Positions 1-10,671 of a stretch of DNA of 64,000 nucleotides are shown here, piece by piece (within the stretch, counting starts at the first letter, position 1; every line of letters starts with the position of its first letter). This DNA is from Entamoeba invadens IP1. Its lineage: Eukaryota; Evosea; Mastigamoebida; Endamoebidae. A program made the position numbers and the translations under genes. Below the pieces are notes generated by a model that was not told the DNA's origin, ran no database searches, and worked only from the letters and a program-made list of their open reading frames with translations. The stretch spans positions 526,316-590,315 of the forward strand of contig NW_004191777.1 in assembly GCF_000330505.1 (NCBI RefSeq). Direction: 5' to 3'.

Positions 1-402
1 TCAAATAAGTCCCCACCATTTTTGGAAATGGTGGAGAAGGTGTGCGTCATGTTACTCATTCTGTTCAACGACAACGCTTCGTATCAAGAGTTTAAAAATG
101 GAGACATCGAGAACGTGGTAGAGGTTATCGGAGAAATAATGAGGAAGTACACTGAAATCAGAATTCTTGCGGAAGCCACTAAACTGATGATGAGAATTGC
201 TACAATGAAGCCACATACAAAGGAATTGATGAAGGAACTCTGTGCAAGACTCACGAACAAAATGAAAGAAATTGAAACGAAAGAGAAGTTGGAAATCAAA
301 CGAGGCAACGAACTCAGTAAGATCACTAAAAAGGAATTTATCTATGAGCCTGCGTCGTCGTATTTAAAACAACTCATCACAAAGGTGTTGGGGAAGCAAT
401 AA
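1..402 (+). CDS. C-terminal part of an unrecognised helical protein, cut by the window edge
   Basis: The frame is open from the first base and ends with TAA at 400-402, so only the last ~133 residues are present. The visible part is Lys/Glu-rich and looks all-helical (amphipathic stretches around LCARLTNKMKEIETKEKLEI), ending LITKVLGKQ. I see no catalytic motif, signal peptide or membrane segment. The codons are clearly coding compared with the AT-rich spacer that follows. An ARM/HEAT-like or other helical-repeat tail would fit, but this is inference; the N-terminal part lies outside the window. The product is not recognised. Confidence 0.7.
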   Translation, partial: SNKSPPFLEMVEKVCVMLLILFNDNASYQEFKNGDIENVVEVIGEIMRKYTEIRILAEATKLMMRIATMKPHTKELMKELCARLTNKMKEIETKEKLEIKRGNELSKITKKEFIYEPASSYLKQLITKVLGKQ

Positions 403-462
403 CATTTCTTTTTTTGAATTGTTATAAGTTGGGTTGAAATAATTGTTTTACCATTTTTTTCA

Positions 463-1472
463 TTAACCGGCCGACACGGACACCTCTGTGCCGGCAACAA
501 GGACATGGTTCGTTTTTACGAACCATTTCATTCCCCCTTTCTAAAAATAAACAAAACAATCACTTAAATCGAACACATGACGATCCAAAATTCCAGTAAT
601 TTTTTTCTTTTAAAAGAAAAAACACTTCTTTCGCTCGAAGACCCAATTGACTGATTATTTTTATTTCAGATCAATAAAACACTGAAAAAGAAAAATAATG
701 GGTGCCAGTGTTAATTTAATGGTTTATAATATGGTTAATAATACAATTTGAATAGTAAAATAATACTTGTAAAAACAACACATAAATAATTATCATAATA
801 TGAACAAAAAAAAAAAGTAACCACAAAATAACCATATAATATTATAAATATAAAACCATATAAGTCTAAGTGCTTTAAACGAATGTGTGTACTTGGAAAG
901 CCGTCGGTATTCATTGAATGTGTTAGCTGAGCAAAAGGAGTTGTTATGAATTGATTTCTGGTTGTCGCGAAAATAATAATCAATTCTCGCGAATATTACC
1001 AAAACAAATAATTATTTTTCTGACAAATAAATGAACATAAAGCAAAAAGTAAGTCGACTAATTGTATAGTAACTTTATTATTATTTTTGAGAATGATTTT
1101 TTGTTGGTTTTAAATAGATTACTTAAATAGTTAAACTTACTATTAAAATAATGTATTTAATCATTGATAAACTATATTGTAAAACTATAATTTTGTATCC
1201 TATTAAATTTTCAAATGAATTAAAAATTATTATTGTTTGACAAAAAAAATAAAATTCACAATAAAAACACCAAAGAGTCGGGAAAAGATGAACAAAAAAA
1301 AGAAATAACACAAGAAGAAAAATAATACAACACAAAAAGAGTTCGTTTCAATGATAAAAAAATTGTATTAAAATAAGAAAATTGTTTCATGATTGGTAAA
1401 ACTATGTGGCAAATTGCCGAGATTTCAAAATTTGGTTTGTTTTTACGAACCATGTTCTTGTCGGCCGGTTAA
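463..1472. mobile_element. piggyBac-like non-autonomous element (MITE) with TTAA target duplication
   Basis: TTAA at 463-466 is followed by CCGGCCGACA (467-476). At the other end TGTCGGCCGG (1459-1468) is followed by TTAA (1469-1472). The termini are therefore exact inverted repeats flanked by a TTAA duplication, the piggyBac signature. Behind each terminus lies a related block: ACAAGGACATGGTTCGT on the left and its inverted counterpart (about 1436-1459) on the right. Each block holds a hairpin of the form GGTT(C/T)GTTTTTACGAACC. The ~1 kb interior is AT-rich with no transposase-size frame, so the element is non-autonomous. The left end also carries an extra imperfect GC-rich hairpin (470-495). 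PiggyBac elements are known in Entamoeba; the family assignment rests on TTAA plus terminal inversion only. Confidence 0.72.
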
Positions 1473-1831
1473 ACAAGTCATTTTTATTATTACACAAATA
1501 ATAATATAATAATAATAATAATTATATTACAACAACACTCCCACAAATATTTACAATCGAATGACAATGAATGTTAATTATTAAATGCAAACTTTTTAAA
1601 AATAAACAAGACATTAATTTGACAACTTGACAATTATAACATTTACTTTTGTTTATGATTTATTATTATCACATGTTTGTTTGTGTTTTAAATAACAATT
1701 TACAATAATCAATAAGTCACCTCTTTTTTTGACAAACAATTTGTTATTTGTAATTTACATTAAAATTGTTTCAACATTTGTGAACAATTCTGAAAAAAGA
1801 ATAAAAACAGTCACATTGATCAATTAAAACA
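1473..1831. other. AT-rich spacer with AAT microsatellite
   Basis: A (TAA)n-type microsatellite lies at about 1480-1526 directly beside the right end of the TTAA element. The rest is AT-rich DNA in which I see no coding signal. Confidence 0.5.
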
Positions 1832-2194
1832 TCAGTTTGATTCACTAGAAGAGGACTTTTCAGGTGACTTTTCGGTGTTATTTGTTGGAGAATCAACTTT
1901 GACTTCGACTTCTTGTTTTTCAGTGTTTTGGTCATTGTTCTGTGGTGGTGACTGCATTTCTTCTTCGTCGATTTTATTATCAATTTTGTCGCGTTTACTA
2001 TTGAGGATTTTTCTGATAATGACAACCACTGTTAAAAGAAGAGCACACACTATCAAAAAGCCAACAAAGAGTGCAGCGACGATGATAGCAATTTGCTTTT
2101 CGTCTTCTTTGGGGTCTTTAGCCACGTGGTTAGTGTTTGAACTTGATTCTTCGGCAAGAGCCAACGCGAAAAGCACAAAGATTAAAACGCACAT
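1832..2194 (-). CDS. Small type I single-pass membrane protein, unknown function
   Basis: 120 residues. A signal peptide (residues 1-14, MCVLIFVLFALALA, then EESSS) leads to a short luminal/extracellular stub of ~20 residues. A hydrophobic membrane segment follows (about 36-60, IAIIVAALFVGFLIVCALLL). The tail begins with basic stop-transfer residues (RKILNSKR) and continues as an acidic, Ser/Gln/Asn-rich cytoplasmic domain. The ATG at 2194 is supported by a TATTTAAA box 26-35 bp upstream. No family is recognised; it could be a trafficking adaptor or an Entamoeba-specific surface stub. The layout resembles the small membrane protein at 60138-60428, without obvious sequence identity. Confidence 0.7.
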   Translation of the reverse strand: MCVLIFVLFALALAEESSSNTNHVAKDPKEDEKQIAIIVAALFVGFLIVCALLLTVVVIIRKILNSKRDKIDNKIDEEEMQSPPQNNDQNTEKQEVEVKVDSPTNNTEKSPEKSSSSESN

Positions 2195-2219
2195 TGTTGT
2201 CCTTCACCTTCTTTTCAGA

Positions 2220-2229
2220 GTTTAAATAG
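2220..2229 (-). promoter_or_regulatory. TATA-like core promoter box (CTATTTAAAC)
   Basis: Read on the minus strand, CTATTTAAAC lies 26-35 bp upstream of the ATG at 2194. It matches the Entamoeba TATTTAAA core-promoter box and its usual distance, given the very short 5' UTRs of this genus. Confidence 0.45.
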
Positions 2230-4622
2230 AGAACGACAAAAAGTCTAACTAACGGAAAGTCTTCTTCGTTTTGTCAAGTGGCATAGTTTCCTTTTTATTT
2301 TTTATATAGTTACTATAATAAAAAAAGATAGTATATTTTAAAATATGTTTTTCGACTTGCCCGCATTGCTTCAAAGTAATTTTTTAACCTTAGGAAGAAG
2401 GAACTGGAAAAAATAATAAAAATTATAGGATTTGATTTTAATCCACTTTTTTTAATTATGAAAAAAACAGATGTTGATTAAACATAATTAACATAAAAAT
2501 TAACTATTTAATGTTAATTATATTTTATCAATATTATAATATAATAATTTTTGACAAAAAATTAATTTTAACCAAACTAACTAACTAACCCAAATTGATA
2601 AGTTCAATCAGGCGTCTCCATTTTTTACTCGAAAATACCCACGTCACCAAGTTTTTACCATTTAAATATATATTAAAAACTATTTTTTAATAATATTTTT
2701 TCATTTTTAAAAACATAATTATTCTAAACCATAAAATAAGTCATCATAATTTTTTTTATTCAAAAAAATACTTTGAATAACCAAAAAATATAAAACAATC
2801 AAAAAGCAGAAAAATTTAATTGTTATGATTTAATTATGTCTATATTTTCAAAAAGGATAAAAAATCAAATTTGTTTTTTAATTATTTTTTTACAATTTAA
2901 ATTATCCACACGATTTTATCAATTTTATTTTTTTTAATAATTATCTTGTGAAATATTTGCTCGATTGAATTCACATTTTGATATAACATATTTAAATCAC
3001 GTCAAATATACAAACGGTGTTATCTATTGAGCGGCACTTGCTTCGGGAATTAACAAAAATCAACAAAAGAGTGTAACACATTGGTTAGACAATACACAAC
3101 AATTGATATATTTAATGTTGTTTTGAATGTTTAATAATAACATCGATGTATCACATAAAAGGTTAAAAATGTAAATAATATTTATGTGTGTATTTCACAG
3201 ACTCGACATATTTAATCCAAAAACAAGAAAAACACAATTAACAATATATTGTAAATATGTAATAAATATGGAAATAACAATAATTTATTTGGTGAATACC
3301 ACACGTTTTTGGCAATAAAAGCTGTATTTAATAAAAAATTCAGTATATTAATATTTAAAACTATTTATCACAAAAATAATTTATTGATAAGCAGAAAAAT
3401 ACAAATTAATTAACTTTTAAAAAAAAGTGTTTTCAAAAATTCACATAACAAAGTTATCAACGTGATTATATGATTAAATAAATTAATAACACATATATGA
3501 TATTTTTAATATAACTTTGATTGTTAAATAAAAATTACATTGAATAACAACCGTTAATGACATTGTTTTGTCAATTATTAATTATAATTTTTGTGTAATC
3601 TGTTTGATATTCTGTTGAAAAGAAAAATCAAATAAAAACAATTTTTATTTATTTCATAATGTAACTACTTGGATATGCTCATTTTTCATTCAAAAACCAT
3701 TTGTTTATAAATACTAATAAGTGAGATATTATATACAATAATTGTTCTTGACTATCATTTTATAATTTTTCATATTACAAGACTCAACAGTAAACGGGTT
3801 TATTTTGTTAACACCACAACACTCACAATATTGTAAAATGGGACCCATCAAATGCCAATTTTCAATTATTTAATCACACTGGTTGGTGTATAAGGTTCTA
3901 CTTTTATTGCTACACTTTCATTTTGAAAACAGCTTAAAATTAAGCTTGACAAGTTTCAAGTGTGTAAATATATAACACCAAACAGAAAGCTTAAATGAAA
4001 ATCGAAAAAATATCATAAGTTTCAACAAATTTTGGGTTCTGATTTGTGGCTCACACACATGCACATTAAATATTAAATCGATTTCCCTGTCGTCGTAAAG
4101 TTAACAACAAAAAATACACATTTTTATTAAAATTACATTTCATTATTTATTGTTTGAGTTTATCATTGTAATAAGTAACATGAAACAACATGTGGTACAT
4201 TCACAACATGTCATTATAATTACAATTTATAAATAAAAAAATAAAATGTAAAATACACTTAACACACTCTGAGTTTTTTATATTCATATTAAATTGACAT
4301 TGATATTATAAGATATTTACAGTAAAAGTGGGTTTGACAATCATCGTTTGTATAATATGTATTAATTAATGATTTTAATTATGTTTGTTGTTTATAGTGG
4401 ATTGCCTTTTGTATTAAAAATTAAACAATTCAATTCAAAAAAGTTTATTATTCCCAATTTAAAAACATTTTAGTTAATTATAACTTTTTACCAAAAATTA
4501 TTTTTGCCAAATTAAAAATTTAAATTCCAATTAAGGAATAACTTAACCAAATGATACCAAAAACTATTTTATTCGACAATTATTATTTTCTTGTTAAAAA
4601 ATTACTAATAATACCAGTTTGA
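2230..4622. other. Gene-poor AT-rich region
   Basis: About 2.4 kb of very AT-rich DNA with many homopolymer runs. I find no frame with coding-like composition, no tRNA-like cloverleaf and no clear terminal inverted repeats. A pseudogene relic starts just downstream. Confidence 0.5.
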
Positions 4623-4932
4623 TCTCTAAATACTGAAAAGCAAAAATTGGAGACGTTTGGTTCAATAAAGGATTCCGACTTCAATAAAGAACTATTCTTT
4701 GAACACTCAGAATGGTAATTAAAAAAACACCCATTTAAACAATGAAACTGATTGTTTGGACACTTTTGTTTATGTAAAAATAACTGAATTCAGATGCATT
4801 ACTTGCTCCCATAAAGGATTTAATGTTTGGTGTTGTTATGGACACTTCCACGCAATATGTATCAATTGTAAAAAAAATAAGTATGGTTTTGATTATTTGT
4901 TGATTTTATTTTTTTTGTTTAAAAAGAAATAA
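4623..4932 (+). pseudogene. Relic of a Cys/His-rich gene (two frames)
   Basis: Two coding-like pieces in different frames follow one another. Frame A, 4623-4718, reads ...TEKQKLETFGSIKDSDF and ends ...LFFEHSEW before TAA. Frame B, 4723-4932, reads ...NETDCLDTFVYVKITEF, followed by a zinc-ligand-like cluster C-x2-C...C-C-Y-G-H-x-H-x2-C-x2-C (about 4798-4876). Neither piece has a convincing start ATG. Joining them by a GT-AG intron (GTAATT...TTCAG) would create a TGA, so a frameshifted relic is more likely than a spliced gene. The Cys/His pattern suggests a small zinc-binding fold, but no family is recognised. Confidence 0.35.
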
Positions 4933-5234
4933 TAAATAGTATTTTCCAGTTGGTCCCAAAGGAAGGGATAGAAAATAAGTAGATTTGAATCAGCGTTCTA
5001 AGGTTAAAGCGCAAACAAAAAAGACGAAAAAAGGGAAGAGTTTGAATAACAAAATTGAAAGGTGTTTTGTAAAACACTGGAATTGAAATAGTAAAAATAT
5101 ATAGAAAAAGTATTAACAAGAAAACCAGAGTCAGCATACCCTCCGAACACCCTCAAAAGACAGAGTAAAGGGACAAGTAAGCACCGAAAATGATAATAAG
5201 AAGTATAAAACCAAGTCAACACGATTTCAATTAC

Positions 5235-5621
5235 TTAGTCCTTTTTGAACTCTGGTTTTTTCTCAGCTGGGACAGCCTTCTTGAACTTTCTTTCGCCTTG
5301 AATTTGTTTAGCCTGGTCGTGAGCAACGGCAGCAGTTGCGACTGGTTCTCTGAGTGTGAATGGGACGGCGTCTTCTGGGAAGCACATCTTGGCTCTCAAA
5401 TACTTAATTCCTTCGTCGTTGATTGTCCAGTACAAGGTCTTCCAGTTGCAAGTCTCTTTAACGAGTTTCTTGGAGACGAGGCCCTTCATCAACATGAATA
5501 CCTGGAGATTTGGAATGTTGAAGTATGGGTGAATGCAAGTGAAATCCTTCACGCAAACGACACATCCTGCAGTGAACAAGCGTCTGTAAACGTCTCTGAT
5601 GTGCTTTGTTGGGATTCTCAT
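5235..5621 (-). CDS. RPS10: 40S ribosomal protein eS10
   Basis: 128 residues from the ATG at 5621. The N-terminal winged-helix-like domain is typical of eS10: MRIPTKHIRDVYRRLFTAGC, then PNLQVFMLMKGLVSKKLVKE, then WKTLYWTINDEGIKYLRA. The tail is the usual basic, Lys/Ala-rich extension (KKAVPAEKKPEFKKD). eS10 sits on the 40S head near the mRNA entry side. An upstream in-frame TTG could extend the frame by nine residues, but alignment with the family starts at the ATG. The gene is convergent with nothing nearby and has a T-rich 5' flank. Confidence 0.93.
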   Translation of the reverse strand: MRIPTKHIRDVYRRLFTAGCVVCVKDFTCIHPYFNIPNLQVFMLMKGLVSKKLVKETCNWKTLYWTINDEGIKYLRAKMCFPEDAVPFTLREPVATAAVAHDQAKQIQGERKFKKAVPAEKKPEFKKD

Positions 5622-5648
5622 GTCGAATGGCAAATTTTCAGTGTTCAA

Positions 5649-5989
5649 ACTTTTTTTAATCAGGTTAGGGTTCTTTCTATTCTTTTACTTATCTTTTACT
5701 ATTTTTCTATTCCTTTTGTAATAGCCTTTTTTTTCTTTTCTGTTTGTATTTATCAATTTTTATGGTTCTTTTATTATTTAAAATACTAGAGTACTCCCCT
5801 TGTACTCAAATGGCACAAATCGCCGATACTTTTGGCCCATTTTGAACTAAAAAGTAGGGTTGGGTGGTTGAAGACAAATAGTTCATATATAGTTTATTTA
5901 TTGTAGAGGGACAGAATGAAAGTAATAAAAAGAACCATACATTATAGCTTGACCTCCTCAAAACGCACAGAAAACAACTCTTTGAAGAA
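5649..5989. other. Spacer between eS10 and the C1-domain gene
   Basis: Holds the T-rich 5' flank of eS10 and the 3' flank of the next gene. No further gene is seen. Confidence 0.4.
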
Positions 5990-8679
5990 TTACTTTGGGC
6001 TGCCATTTGGATCGGACTTGCTTTCAGTCGTAATGATTTTGATTGGTGGCCGTTGGGCTGGGGGAGAGGACTTTGGCTTCACCCTTTTTGTTTCATCTCT
6101 TGAGCACACACTCTTGACAAAGCCAGTGGAGTCATTGAAACAGTCTGAGTGATAGAACACACCACAATCTGTGTCTTAGTATTTCTTAATCCAATCGCGA
6201 TGAGTCTAAAAAACAAACAGGCGCAAGTAAGTCCCTGAGCTTTGTGAACTTTTCCATGGCAATTGAGGCAAATACCTTCTGTGTTGTTAATGATATATCG
6301 ATGGACATAATAAGGCGTTTGGAAACGTTTTAAGACGTCTTTGTCACTGTAGTACAAGAAGTAGGAGGTGCGAAGGCCTTGGGTCTCTCTGGCCTCTTGA
6401 ATGGTGCCAAGGACTAAATTGTCATTTGTTGCACTCTTCTCAGTCATTTCGGTGACCGCAAGGGTTTCATTGTCGATTGCTTTGATTGAACAGTTTGCAC
6501 ATCCCACCCACATATCGTTTAAGAACGGGAAGAGCGACATGGGCTTTTCGATGGAAATCGAACTGATTTGCTTGTCTTTGCGCATCACCAATATGTGATT
6601 CTTCTCTTTGGAACAAACATAAAGAGTGTCTTGGACACTTGCGATAGCATTGACGCTCCCGATCATAATCTCTTTGATCGATACATACTTGCTCTTCGAC
6701 TTTGGCGGAAATTCGGTTTTGCAAACACCAGTGAATGTCCCAATATACAATGTTTTATCCATCACACACCCACATGTTACAGAACCAACCAACTTTGGTG
6801 CTATTCGCTTTATGTCAGAGTCTTTTTTGGATGGTTTGTATGTGACAATTTCGCCCGTTTCTGACAAGAGCCAGATGTCCCGTTTGTTTTTTGTCAACGA
6901 CCCAATCAACACGATTTTGCTTGGGAGTGCTATGTCGATGTTCACTTTATTACCCAAATTGTCTTTATATAACCACGCAAGTCCATTATCACTCCCACAT
7001 ATCACCGTTTTATCGTGCACATACACAGCAGTGACGACAAATTCGACGTCTACAGTCATTGTGGCATGCTCACAGTCTGTCAGTGGATATAACGACAATT
7101 TACTTCTGCTTTGGTCATTTGATGAACACACACAAACATAGTCTCCAGTGTAAAACACATTGGAAACTATATCTTTGTTCTCTTCTGACACCGAACAAGC
7201 CTTCCGCTCCTCTTCATTCAAATTGCGTTCTATGTCCTCAGCTTCACGACACGCTTCGCCAACACTCGAAGTCACATCATTTCCAACAACACCACCAGAA
7301 GAGCTCGACCCACCTTTTGAACTGGGGAAGATCAGTGCGTTGTTGTAATTTCCACTCAAAAATTCCGCCCCTTTGCGTTGTCGGCGAGAGACAGACATTC
7401 TGGACACGATATTGGAGTCGTCCGATGACCGGATTGAAACCTTCTTCTTGAATTCTTCTTCAAATTGAATCACATTTTTCATCACAATATTATACCCCTT
7501 GAAATTGTAGTCGAGCTTTTCAAATGTTTTCATGTACGACTCGTCTTGAAGCTTCTTTTCGAAGCTTGGGTAAATGGTTGGCGTGTACAATGAGTATATC
7601 GCAGAATCGGTTGTATACCCATTTTGTATGTACAACGGATTTAACACGCGTTTGCACTTTGTGAATATCGAATGGAACATCAGTCGATGGAAGACTTGGT
7701 CTTTAGTCATCTCTTCGACCGAGTCGAGCAGTTCCAAGATATCGTCGGGCACACTGATTGTTCTTAAAGTCTTCAAAAGGTCTTCTGCAAATGATTTCAG
7801 TTTCAGTGTAGCTTCAGAGCTTTCGGCTTTAATTGAGAGTGTCGAACTGGCTGAACTTCCTCGTCTCTTATGCAAGTCGTTTTCTTTTTTGATCTTCTTC
7901 TGTGCTTCCTCCAAGTCCGTGTTCTTCTTTTGTAAGTCTTCGACCTTTTTCTGTAGTTCGTCGTTCTTCTTTGATGTGTCTTTGTTAGTGTCTAACTCTT
8001 GTTTCAATAATACAATGTCTTGTCCAAGAGATAATACTTTCTTCTCCAAAAGTGATTGTTGCATTCGTAAGTCGTCCTTCTCCGAATCAACATTCTTCAC
8101 TAAAATGGCTTCAGCCACTTTCGACCCATCAAGTGCTAGTCTTAGAGTAAGTTCTATGTCTGTTGGCACCGAAGTCATCCCACTACTAATTTGACTTTGG
8201 GCCAAGTGAAGTTGTTTGATAGTGTCTGCGTGTGCTCTTCTTTCGTCTTCAATTTGGTTGACCAGTTCAGTCTTTTCGTCTTTCATTTTAATCAACTCGG
8301 CAACAACCTTCTTGACAGACTCTGCACTTTTCAGTGCTTGGTCCTTGCGAATGTCATTCAACTTTTTCGACTCAGCCAAATCGGAAGTCAATTTTGCATT
8401 CTGCTTTTCAAGTTTTTCGATTTTACCAAAAGTGTTTCTTTTGAGTTCAGAGTATTCTTTCATCAGGTTTGTGAGCATCAGTTTGTTTTCGCTTCCATCA
8501 GAAGAGTCGTCGGTGTCAGTTGTGGCCAAATCGCTTGTGTCATCATCGTCAGTATTGGTGTCATCTGTTTCTTGTTTTGGAGCGGGTTTAGAGTCAGTTT
8601 TACTCTTCTCGTCAGTGTCGTCGCTGTATCCTGAATTTCCACTTTGACTATATCCGTCTGAGCTCTTGCTCTCACTCAT
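5990..8679 (-). CDS. Coiled-coil, beta-propeller and C1 zinc-finger protein (spliced)
   Basis: Exons 8679-6219 and 6168-5990 give 879 residues. The intron (6218-6169, 50 bp) starts GTTTGT and ends TACTAAGACACAG, with a good branch site. Order of parts: Ser/Asp-rich N-terminus (1-65); long coiled coil (about 70-290, many KK..DLQKKNTDLEE-type heptads); helical region (300-420); Ser/Gly linker; beta-propeller-like repeats (about 500-790, e.g. KTVICGSDNGLAWLYKD, TLYIGTFTGVCKTEF); then a C1-type finger (about 800-850) with H-x10-C-x2-C...C-x2-C-x4-H-x2-C...C. The second half of the finger exists only after splicing; without it the frame runs into a nonsense tail. C1 domains bind lipids or Rho-type partners, so a scaffold at membranes or the cytoskeleton is plausible. 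An upstream TTG was rejected as the start. Confidence 0.75.
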
Positions 8680-9471
8680 TTGTATATTTTGCTTAGTTTC
8701 ACATTTTGTTTTTTTAAACAAAAACTATATCTTAAACTAAATGATATAGTTCTGTAATTACCTTTTTATACTTTTGATTTCGGAAGATGAAACTCCCATT
8801 ATTTTTAATCTATTTTGGTGTGTTCTGTTGTTTTGTCTGGTCACTTCGTTCGGCATTTTTAATCTCAGTGGTATCTATTTGTTTTACTATTCAGTATTAT
8901 TACTTCTTTTATTAATGAACTTAATAACTTTTTATTGTTAAGAAAGATATTTCAAAATTTGCATTATGCAAAAAAAGTCTCAAGTGGTTAATTGTGTGTT
9001 AAATTTTATAATACATTTTACTATTGTGTTTTGTTATATTTTAAAAGAAGCAGCTTTTTTTTGTTTCCAATACAAATAATAAATACTGTATTATATTTAA
9101 TTAAAACTTAAATGTATAACTTTAGTAACTATATATATATAATACCATATGACTAAAATTTGACTTTAAAGTTATTTGTTGATTAAATTGAAATAGCAAT
9201 GGAAGCTTCGAACTATAAAAGAATTATTTACAAAAAATATCTTTGACATTTCAGGATTTATCTTTAATACTTTTTGATTCGACCAACTTAACAGAGTTTG
9301 AAAATAATTATATCGGATTCTATTTTGAAGTCTTTTGTTTGTAAAATTAATTTATGTCCCATATAATTTATAGTTTCATTTATATAACAATTTTGTTATT
9401 AACTAATAGTTTTATTAATAAATCGAACTTAAAAAGCATGTTTAAATTTAATTAATAAAAGTTTTGCAATA
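8680..9471. other. AT-rich spacer
   Basis: Promoter-side flank of the C1-domain gene followed by AT-rich DNA. No coding-like frame is seen. Confidence 0.4.
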
Positions 9472-9652
9472 TACAGTAAAACCTCCCAAGAGCGGTACGT
9501 CNNNNNNNNNNNNNNNNNNNNNNNNNNNNNNNNNNNNNNNNNNNNNNNNNNNNNNNNNNNNNNNNNNNNNNNNNNNNNNNNNNNNNNNNNNNNNNNNNNN
9601 NTTGAGAGAACCCACTCTTCGGAAAATACCGCTCTTGGGAGGTTTTACTGTA
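9472..9652. mobile_element. pogo/Tc1-mariner-type MITE, interior lost in an assembly gap
   Basis: TA (9472-9473) precedes a 24-bp terminus beginning CAGTAAAACCTCCC (9474-9497). Its exact reverse complement lies at 9627-9650, followed by TA (9651-9652). Perfect terminal inverted repeats starting CAGT and flanked by TA are the mark of pogo/Tigger-like members of the Tc1/mariner superfamily, which are abundant in E. invadens. The interior is a run of 100 Ns, so the true length is unknown and a full transposase copy cannot be excluded. Only ~25 bp of internal sequence on the right is visible. Confidence 0.8.
9502..9601. other. Assembly gap of exactly 100 N
   Basis: The run is exactly 100 Ns and lies between the two terminal repeats of a transposon, so it is probably a placeholder of unknown size caused by a repeat collapse. 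Confidence 0.95.
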
Positions 9653-10242
9653 TTGTTTACAAAAATATTCTCATCGATTCTTAATTTAATAAAAATATGA
9701 ACGGTTTTTTCATATCTTATTCTTTCTTGGATTAATGGTATTCCTTTGTTTTAATTCATACCAAAGAAATTATTTGGTTTTAAAAAAACCTTTTTAATCA
9801 TCATTAAATTTTTTTGCAATCGAAATCATTAATTTTGACTCGATGGATTGATGTACAACAGTATTTTGCAAATGTTTAAACATCTTTTAAAATAATTGTT
9901 TTGTCCTATTGTCACTTCGTCCACTTATGATGAAGTGATATTTTTTCTACAGAACATCCCTTTCGACTTGTTGAGTCCAACAATAATCAAAGATAACTAA
10001 ATATTATTAAATTGAACTAACATACATACTATTTCAATTTTTTAGTAACCGGCTTATCTCATATCACATACCGTTCATTTTATATGTTGTGTTTTATACT
10101 TCTTTCGCATGTTTTATGTAGAATTCATAAGCAACTCGTTAAAAATTACTTTTATTTATTTCTCTTCCATTTGATAAAAATGTTATATAAAACATTTTAA
10201 TAAAAAGAAAAATCAAGGAACTTAAATAATATTTTCGACAAC

Positions 10243-10671
10243 ATGTTGTCAGTGCTTGTAGTAATGATGGTGTGTGTTTCACGCGGGCAAATTGATTTGA
10301 GTGGCGGAGATCCTATGATGGCGACCCCAACAGTGAACCCGACTAGACAACGAGTTGAGGTTGCGTTGAAGGCGTTGGACGCCAAAATGAAGCAGGTTGA
10401 AGAAGTTGAACGACTTGCTCTTCTTGCGCTTGACAAAGAATTTTCGTTGACAAAGTATTTGGGTAAAAGTGGGATGGACAGAATGGTCCAACAACAGCGA
10501 ATAAAAGAGTTGAAAGAGATGTGTAGGAGAGCACGGATCCTCGAACCAAGACTCCATCAAAAGATGAGAGAGGTTATTAAAATTCTCCCAAAGAGAGAGC
10601 AATACAGAGCTATTAGAAACCTCGACCTCAGGTTCAGATTCTCACTCGGCACAGAACTCGACACAGCTTAA
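10243..10671 (+). CDS. Putative secreted helical protein, unknown function
   Basis: 142 residues. The first ~15 residues (MLSVLVVMMVCVSRG, then QIDLSGG) form a convincing signal peptide. There is no second membrane segment, so the product is probably secreted or luminal. The mature part is helical and highly charged: RVEVALKALDAKMKQVEEVE, then a Lys/Arg-rich half with RIKELKEMCRRARILEPRL, ending RFRFSLGTELDTA. A single cysteine is left after cleavage. No catalytic motif or family is recognised. It sits alone between two AT-rich spacers and its base composition is clearly coding. Confidence 0.65.
   Translation: MLSVLVVMMVCVSRGQIDLSGGDPMMATPTVNPTRQRVEVALKALDAKMKQVEEVERLALLALDKEFSLTKYLGKSGMDRMVQQQRIKELKEMCRRARILEPRLHQKMREVIKILPKREQYRAIRNLDLRFRFSLGTELDTA

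Noticed and set aside
5190..5789. 199-codon plus-strand frame over eS10
   Set aside because: Antisense shadow of a clear ribosomal protein; Phe/Trp/Ser-rich with an AT-rich extension.
7574..8194. 206-codon plus-strand frame
   Set aside because: Antisense to the coiled-coil part of the C1-domain gene; Ser/Phe-rich low complexity.
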